Origin: Actinomycetes bacterium
Lineage (GTDB): Bacteria; Actinomycetota; Acidimicrobiia; Acidimicrobiales; Bog-793
Reading direction: 5' to 3'
NCBI GenBank assembly: GCA_021785095.1
Contig: JAJYGM010000223.1
Location: forward strand, 1 to 31,187
DNA length: 31,187 bases
Position numbers and translations under genes: made by a program. Below the pieces are notes generated by a model. That model was not told the origin of the DNA. It ran no database searches and saw only the letters and a list, made by a program, of their open reading frames with translations. Positions 27,684-31,187 of this stretch are shown here, one piece after another. The first letter of the stretch is position 1; every line of letters starts with the position of its first letter.

Positions 27684-30435
27684 CACGACGGCCACGACGA
27701 CCACGACGACCACGACGGCCACGCCGGACACGCCGGAGGCGCCGGCCAAGCCCGAGACGCTCACCGTCACCCTGAACGGGAGGGAGGTGACGGCACAGCC
27801 GGGCGAGCTCATAATCGAGGCGGCCGAGCGGCACGGCGTCTTCATCCCGCGCTTCTGCTACCACCCGCGGATGAAGCCGGTCGGCATGTGCCGCATGTGC
27901 CTCGTCGAGGTGTCGAGCCCGCGCGGCCCGAGCCTCCAGCCAGCGTGCTTCGTGAGCGTGGCCGACGGCCAGGAGATCGAGACCGAGTCGCCAGCGGCCC
28001 GCAAGGCCCAGGAGGGCGTGCTCGAGTTCCTCCTCGTCAACCACCCCCTCGACTGCCCGGTGTGCGACAAGGGAGGCGAGTGCCCGCTGCAGGACCAAGC
28101 GATGAGCCACGGCCCGGGCGAGTCCCGTTTCATCGAGGAGAAACGTCACTGGGCCAAACCCATCGTCCTCGGCCCCCTCACGCTGCTCGACCGCGAGCGG
28201 TGCATACAGTGCGCGCGGTGCACGCGTTTCGCCGAGGAGATCGCCGGCGAACCGCTCATCGACTTCTTCAGCCGGGGCGACGCCATCGAGGTGGCGACCT
28301 TCCCCGAGAAGCCGTTCGACTCCTACTTCGCCGGCAACACCATCCAGATCTGCCCGGTCGGAGCCCTCACGTCCGTGCCGTACCGGTTCAAGTCCCGGCC
28401 GTGGGACCTCGAGCAGGTCGAGTCGACGTGCACCTTCTGTGCCGTCGGCTGCCGCGTGGCGGTGCAGTCGTCCGCTGGCAAGGTCGTCCGCTTCCTCGGT
28501 ATCGACTCCGGTCCCGTCAACCAGTCCTGGCTCTGCGACCGCGGCCGGTACGGGTTCGAGGCCGTGAATGCGCGCGAGCGGCTCGGGCAGCCGCTCTGCC
28601 GCAAGGACGGTGAGCTCGTCCCGGTCTCGTGGAACGAGGCTCTGGCCGACGTCGGGCGAGGCATCCGCGAGGCGGTGTCCTCACAGGGGCCTGCTTCGGT
28701 CGGGATCATCGGGGGAGCCCGCCTGCCGAACGAGGGCCAGTACGCCTGGTCGAAGCTCGCCCGTGCGGTCATCGGCACGGACAACGTCGACGCCCAGCTC
28801 GGCGACGGCCTGCCGGCGGAGCTCGTGGTGTCGCTCCCGCAGGCGACCATCGACGAGGCGTGCCATTCGAAGTACGTGGTCGTGCTCGCCGGCGATCTCC
28901 GAGAGGAGCTGCCGATCCTGCACCTCCGGCTGCGGACGGCGGCCGCGCATCACGGGCTGCTCGTCGTCGACTGCTCGCCCGTCCCGACCGCCCTGGCGGA
29001 GGTGGCGGCTGCCGTCGTCCCGGCGAAGCCCGGTGAGTCCGCCGCCTCCGTCCCGGACCTCGTCGGCTCGGGAGGGCCGCTCGAGGGTGTCGACGGGAGC
29101 GACGTCGTGGTCGTCCTCGGTCGCCCGTCGGTGTCGGAGAGCGCCGATTCGGTCGCTGCCGCGGCGGCGGCGTTCGTGCGGGCGTTGCCGGGAGTGCGTT
29201 TCCTGCCGGCGCTGCGGCGGGCCAACGTGCGCGGCGCCCTGGACATGGGGCTCGCGCCCGGGATGCTGCCGGGCCGGGTGACGCTCGAAGCGGGAAGGTC
29301 CTGGTACGAGTCGCAGTGGGGTTCCATGCCGGCCTCGGCGGGGCTCGACACGCGGGCGATGCTCGAGGCTGCGGCCGCAGGGACCATGCGCGTGCTCGTG
29401 CTGCTCGGCGCCGATCCGCTCTGCGACTTCCCGGACCGGGACCTCGCCACGCGTGCGCTCGAGCGGATCCCCTTCCTCGTCGCCATCGACACCCTGCCGA
29501 CCGCGTCGGCACAGCTGGCGGACGTCGTGCTGCCTGCGGCGGGACCAACGGAGCGCGGTGGAACCACGACGAACATCGAAGGGCGGGTGACGCACCTCGC
29601 TCAGAAGGTGGTCCCACCGGGAGTCGCCCGCCAAGACTGGGTCATCGCTTCGGAGATCGCCGAGCAGCTCGGGCTCGACCTCGGCTTCGACCACCTCGAG
29701 GGGATCTGGGAGGAGATCGAGGAGGTCGTGCCGTCGCACTTCGGCGCCACGGTCGAGGCGGTGTACGGGCCCGCAGGAGCCGACGGCGTCGTGCTGCCGG
29801 TCTCCGGGGTCGGCCTCAGCCTCCTCCCGCCCGGTGCCGACCCGAGGCGGCGCCTAGACCCGGTTGCCACCCCGGGCATCGACTCGGTCATCACTCAGGG
29901 TGCCCCGATGTTCGCCGGCTTCGCCGAGGTGCCCTCGGGCCAGGTGGCGGAGTCGGTGGCGATCGAAGAGGCTTGGGCCGGAGTCGAGCCGCCTGCCCTT
30001 TCGGCCGACAGCGTCCGGACGTCCGGATCGTCGGCACCGCGCCCGGCGCCTGCGACGTTCGACCCGGACCGCTGGCCCGTTCCCGGCGCTCCCGTGCCGG
30101 ACTCCTACGGCTTCCGCCTCGTCGCCCGCCGGTTCCTCTACGACCAGGGCGCCCTCGTGCAGGCCTCGCCGTCGCTCGGCAAGCTCGCACCCCGCCAGCG
30201 CCTGCACCTCCGCCGGAAGGAGCTCCAGCAGCTCGGCATCGAGGACGGAGGCAAGGTACGCGTGCGATCAGCTCGTGGCGAGCTCATCGTCCCGGTCGAG
30301 CTCGACGAGAGCGTGCCGGGCGGCGTCGCCGTGCTCGGGTTCAACTTGGAGCCCGTCGACGAGCCCGGCCTTGCCTCCATCATCGACGCGGACGAGGTTG
30401 CCCAGACCGTTCGGATCGAGACGGTGGAGGACTGA
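27676..30435 (+). CDS. nuoG: NADH-quinone oxidoreductase subunit G
   Basis: The large iron-sulfur subunit. 919 residues. Clusters in order: [2Fe-2S] N1b at C61, C72, C75, C91; [4Fe-4S] N5 at H123, C127, C130, C136; N4 at C176, C179, C182 and C226; and an extra N7-type site C252-x2-C255-x3-C259-x27-C287, found in only some bacteria. A molybdopterin-oxidoreductase-like domain, without cofactor function in complex I, follows to about 700. A C-terminal region of about 200 residues ends in a beta-barrel-like domain. The N-terminus is odd: residues 4-15 are almost all Thr, from a 9-bp tandem repeat, before LTVTLNGREVTAQPG. ATG at 27676 inside the nuoF end. The nuoH ATG overlaps its stop. Confidence 0.95.
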   Translation: MPDTTATTTTTTTTATPDTPEAPAKPETLTVTLNGREVTAQPGELIIEAAERHGVFIPRFCYHPRMKPVGMCRMCLVEVSSPRGPSLQPACFVSVADGQEIETESPAARKAQEGVLEFLLVNHPLDCPVCDKGGECPLQDQAMSHGPGESRFIEEKRHWAKPIVLGPLTLLDRERCIQCARCTRFAEEIAGEPLIDFFSRGDAIEVATFPEKPFDSYFAGNTIQICPVGALTSVPYRFKSRPWDLEQVESTCTFCAVGCRVAVQSSAGKVVRFLGIDSGPVNQSWLCDRGRYGFEAVNARERLGQPLCRKDGELVPVSWNEALADVGRGIREAVSSQGPASVGIIGGARLPNEGQYAWSKLARAVIGTDNVDAQLGDGLPAELVVSLPQATIDEACHSKYVVVLAGDLREELPILHLRLRTAAAHHGLLVVDCSPVPTALAEVAAAVVPAKPGESAASVPDLVGSGGPLEGVDGSDVVVVLGRPSVSESADSVAAAAAAFVRALPGVRFLPALRRANVRGALDMGLAPGMLPGRVTLEAGRSWYESQWGSMPASAGLDTRAMLEAAAAGTMRVLVLLGADPLCDFPDRDLATRALERIPFLVAIDTLPTASAQLADVVLPAAGPTERGGTTTNIEGRVTHLAQKVVPPGVARQDWVIASEIAEQLGLDLGFDHLEGIWEEIEEVVPSHFGATVEAVYGPAGADGVVLPVSGVGLSLLPPGADPRRRLDPVATPGIDSVITQGAPMFAGFAEVPSGQVAESVAIEEAWAGVEPPALSADSVRTSGSSAPRPAPATFDPDRWPVPGAPVPDSYGFRLVARRFLYDQGALVQASPSLGKLAPRQRLHLRRKELQQLGIEDGGKVRVRSARGELIVPVELDESVPGGVAVLGFNLEPVDEPGLASIIDADEVAQTVRIETVED
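27685..27720 (+). repeat. 9-bp tandem repeat encoding poly-Thr at the NuoG N-terminus
   Basis: Four units ACGACGRCC (27685, 27694, 27703, 27712) encode TTA-TTT-TTT-TTA. The first and last units have GCC, the middle ones ACC. In-frame, so copy-number change would alter only the length of a disordered tail. Confidence 0.85.
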
Positions 30436-31187
30436 TGCCGGACCCGTTGTTCGCCCACGGCGTCGGGCTGGCGGTGATCCTGATCGCCGTCGTGAAGGTG
30501 GTCGCCATCTTCGCGGTCCTGCTCGTGACCGTGATGATGATGATCTGGGTCGAGCGCAAGGTCATCTCGGACATGCAGAACCGGATCGGCCCGAACCGCG
30601 CCGGCCCGTTCGGGATCCTGCAGTCGCTCGCCGACGGCATCAAGCTCTTCTTCAAGGAGGACCTGCTCCCCGAGCGCGCCGACCGGATCATCTTCAAGCT
30701 GGCGCCGTACCTCACGCTCGTGCCGGCGTTCCTGATCTTCACGGTCGTGCCGGTGGGCGGGATCGTGACGATCGCCGGACACGCGGTCGAGCTCCAGGTG
30801 GCCGATCCGCCGATGGGGATCCTCTTCCTCCTCGCGTTGTCGTCGGTCTCGGTGTACGGGACGATGCTGGCGGGCTGGTCGTCAGGGTCGAAGTACCCGC
30901 TGCTCGGGTCGGTGCGGGCGAGTGCCCAGATGATCAGCTACGAGGCGGCGATGGGCCTGTCGGTTGTGGCTGTCGTGTTGCAGACCCACACGCTGTCGAC
31001 TCGCGGCATCGTGCTGGCGCAGGCGCCGCACTTCTGGAAGTGGGGCGTGTTCACCACCGGGATCATCCCGTTCGTCATCTTCTGGATCGCCGGGACGGCC
31101 GAGCTGAACCGGCCGCCGTTCGACCTCGTGGAGGGCGAGCAGGAGCTCGTGGGCGGGTTCAACACGGAGTACTCGTCGATCCGTTTC
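30435..31187 (+). CDS. nuoH: NADH-quinone oxidoreductase subunit H, 3' end outside window
   Basis: Membrane subunit that lines the quinone chamber and begins the proton path. 251 codons are present with no stop; the family has about 330-430 residues, so roughly the last third or more is missing. Helix 1 is AVILIAVVKVVAIFAVLLVT. WVERKVISDMQNRIGPNRAG is the most conserved part of the family, followed by LQSLADGIKLFFKEDLLPE, the amphipathic quinone-entry segment. AELNRPPFDLVEGEQELVGG with its glutamates and FNTEYSSIRF close the visible part. ATG at 30435 overlaps the nuoG stop by one base (TGATG). The operon presumably continues with nuoI. Confidence 0.95.
   Translation, partial: MPDPLFAHGVGLAVILIAVVKVVAIFAVLLVTVMMMIWVERKVISDMQNRIGPNRAGPFGILQSLADGIKLFFKEDLLPERADRIIFKLAPYLTLVPAFLIFTVVPVGGIVTIAGHAVELQVADPPMGILFLLALSSVSVYGTMLAGWSSGSKYPLLGSVRASAQMISYEAAMGLSVVAVVLQTHTLSTRGIVLAQAPHFWKWGVFTTGIIPFVIFWIAGTAELNRPPFDLVEGEQELVGGFNTEYSSIRF

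Overview
This is a GC-rich (roughly two-thirds G+C by eye) chromosomal window from an actinobacterium. The evidence is the mycothiol glycosyltransferase MshA, an RsiG-type c-di-GMP anti-sigma protein, a rex-hem operon, nickel superoxide dismutase with its SodX protease, and a GabD1-type dehydrogenase very close to the mycobacterial one. A deep-branching class such as Acidimicrobiia is possible, but that is only a guess. I see no insertion sequence, prophage, CRISPR array, rRNA or tRNA. It reads as core chromosome with short intergenic gaps, none over about 260 bp.

Layout. Bases 1-3400: the C-terminal half of typA (+), then on the minus strand soxR, a Leu/Val-type amino acid dehydrogenase, and a one-component regulator made of an HTH plus two Clp_N repeats. 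Bases 3400-9100: a putative disulfide-bond pair (DUF929 thioredoxin-like protein and VKOR), a GNAT acetyltransferase, a DUF503 protein, gabD1, a small TraR/DksA zinc-finger protein with a MoaD-like protein, and divergent sodN/sodX. Bases 9100-14440: rsiG-like gene, XRE regulator, mshA, proC, a small excisionase-type HTH protein and an acyl-CoA synthetase. Bases 14470-20972: rex, hemA, a hemC-hemD fusion, hemB and hemL, giving 5-aminolevulinate synthesis by the C5 route and its conversion to uroporphyrinogen III, with an NADH/NAD+ sensor in front. Bases 21051-31187: a geranylgeranyl-reductase-family gene (probably menaquinone side-chain reduction) divergent from nuoABCDEFGH; nuoH is cut by the window edge.

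The genes fit together around redox and respiration: Rex with heme synthesis, a quinone-tail reductase beside complex I, SoxR, nickel SOD, mycothiol and periplasmic disulfide formation. Several regulatory sites are readable. A pair of mirrored 17-bp palindromes embeds the promoter of the Clp_N regulator. A site matching the E. coli SoxR box at 15 of 18 positions covers the soxR -35 region. A Rex-like operator lies over the rex -35.

A recurrent pattern is a -10 hexamer of the form TAnnnT (one variant TAGAAC) 6-8 bp before the start codon, seen at nine genes. It implies that leaderless mRNAs are common in this organism. Several start codons below were chosen from this pattern or from a good Shine-Dalgarno sequence.

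The observations I rate highest are the RsiG-like protein with one intact and one Q-to-H c-di-GMP motif, the Clp_N regulator with its operator pair, the SoxR box, the long perfect inverted repeat between the quinone reductase and nuoA, and the DUF929-VKOR pair.
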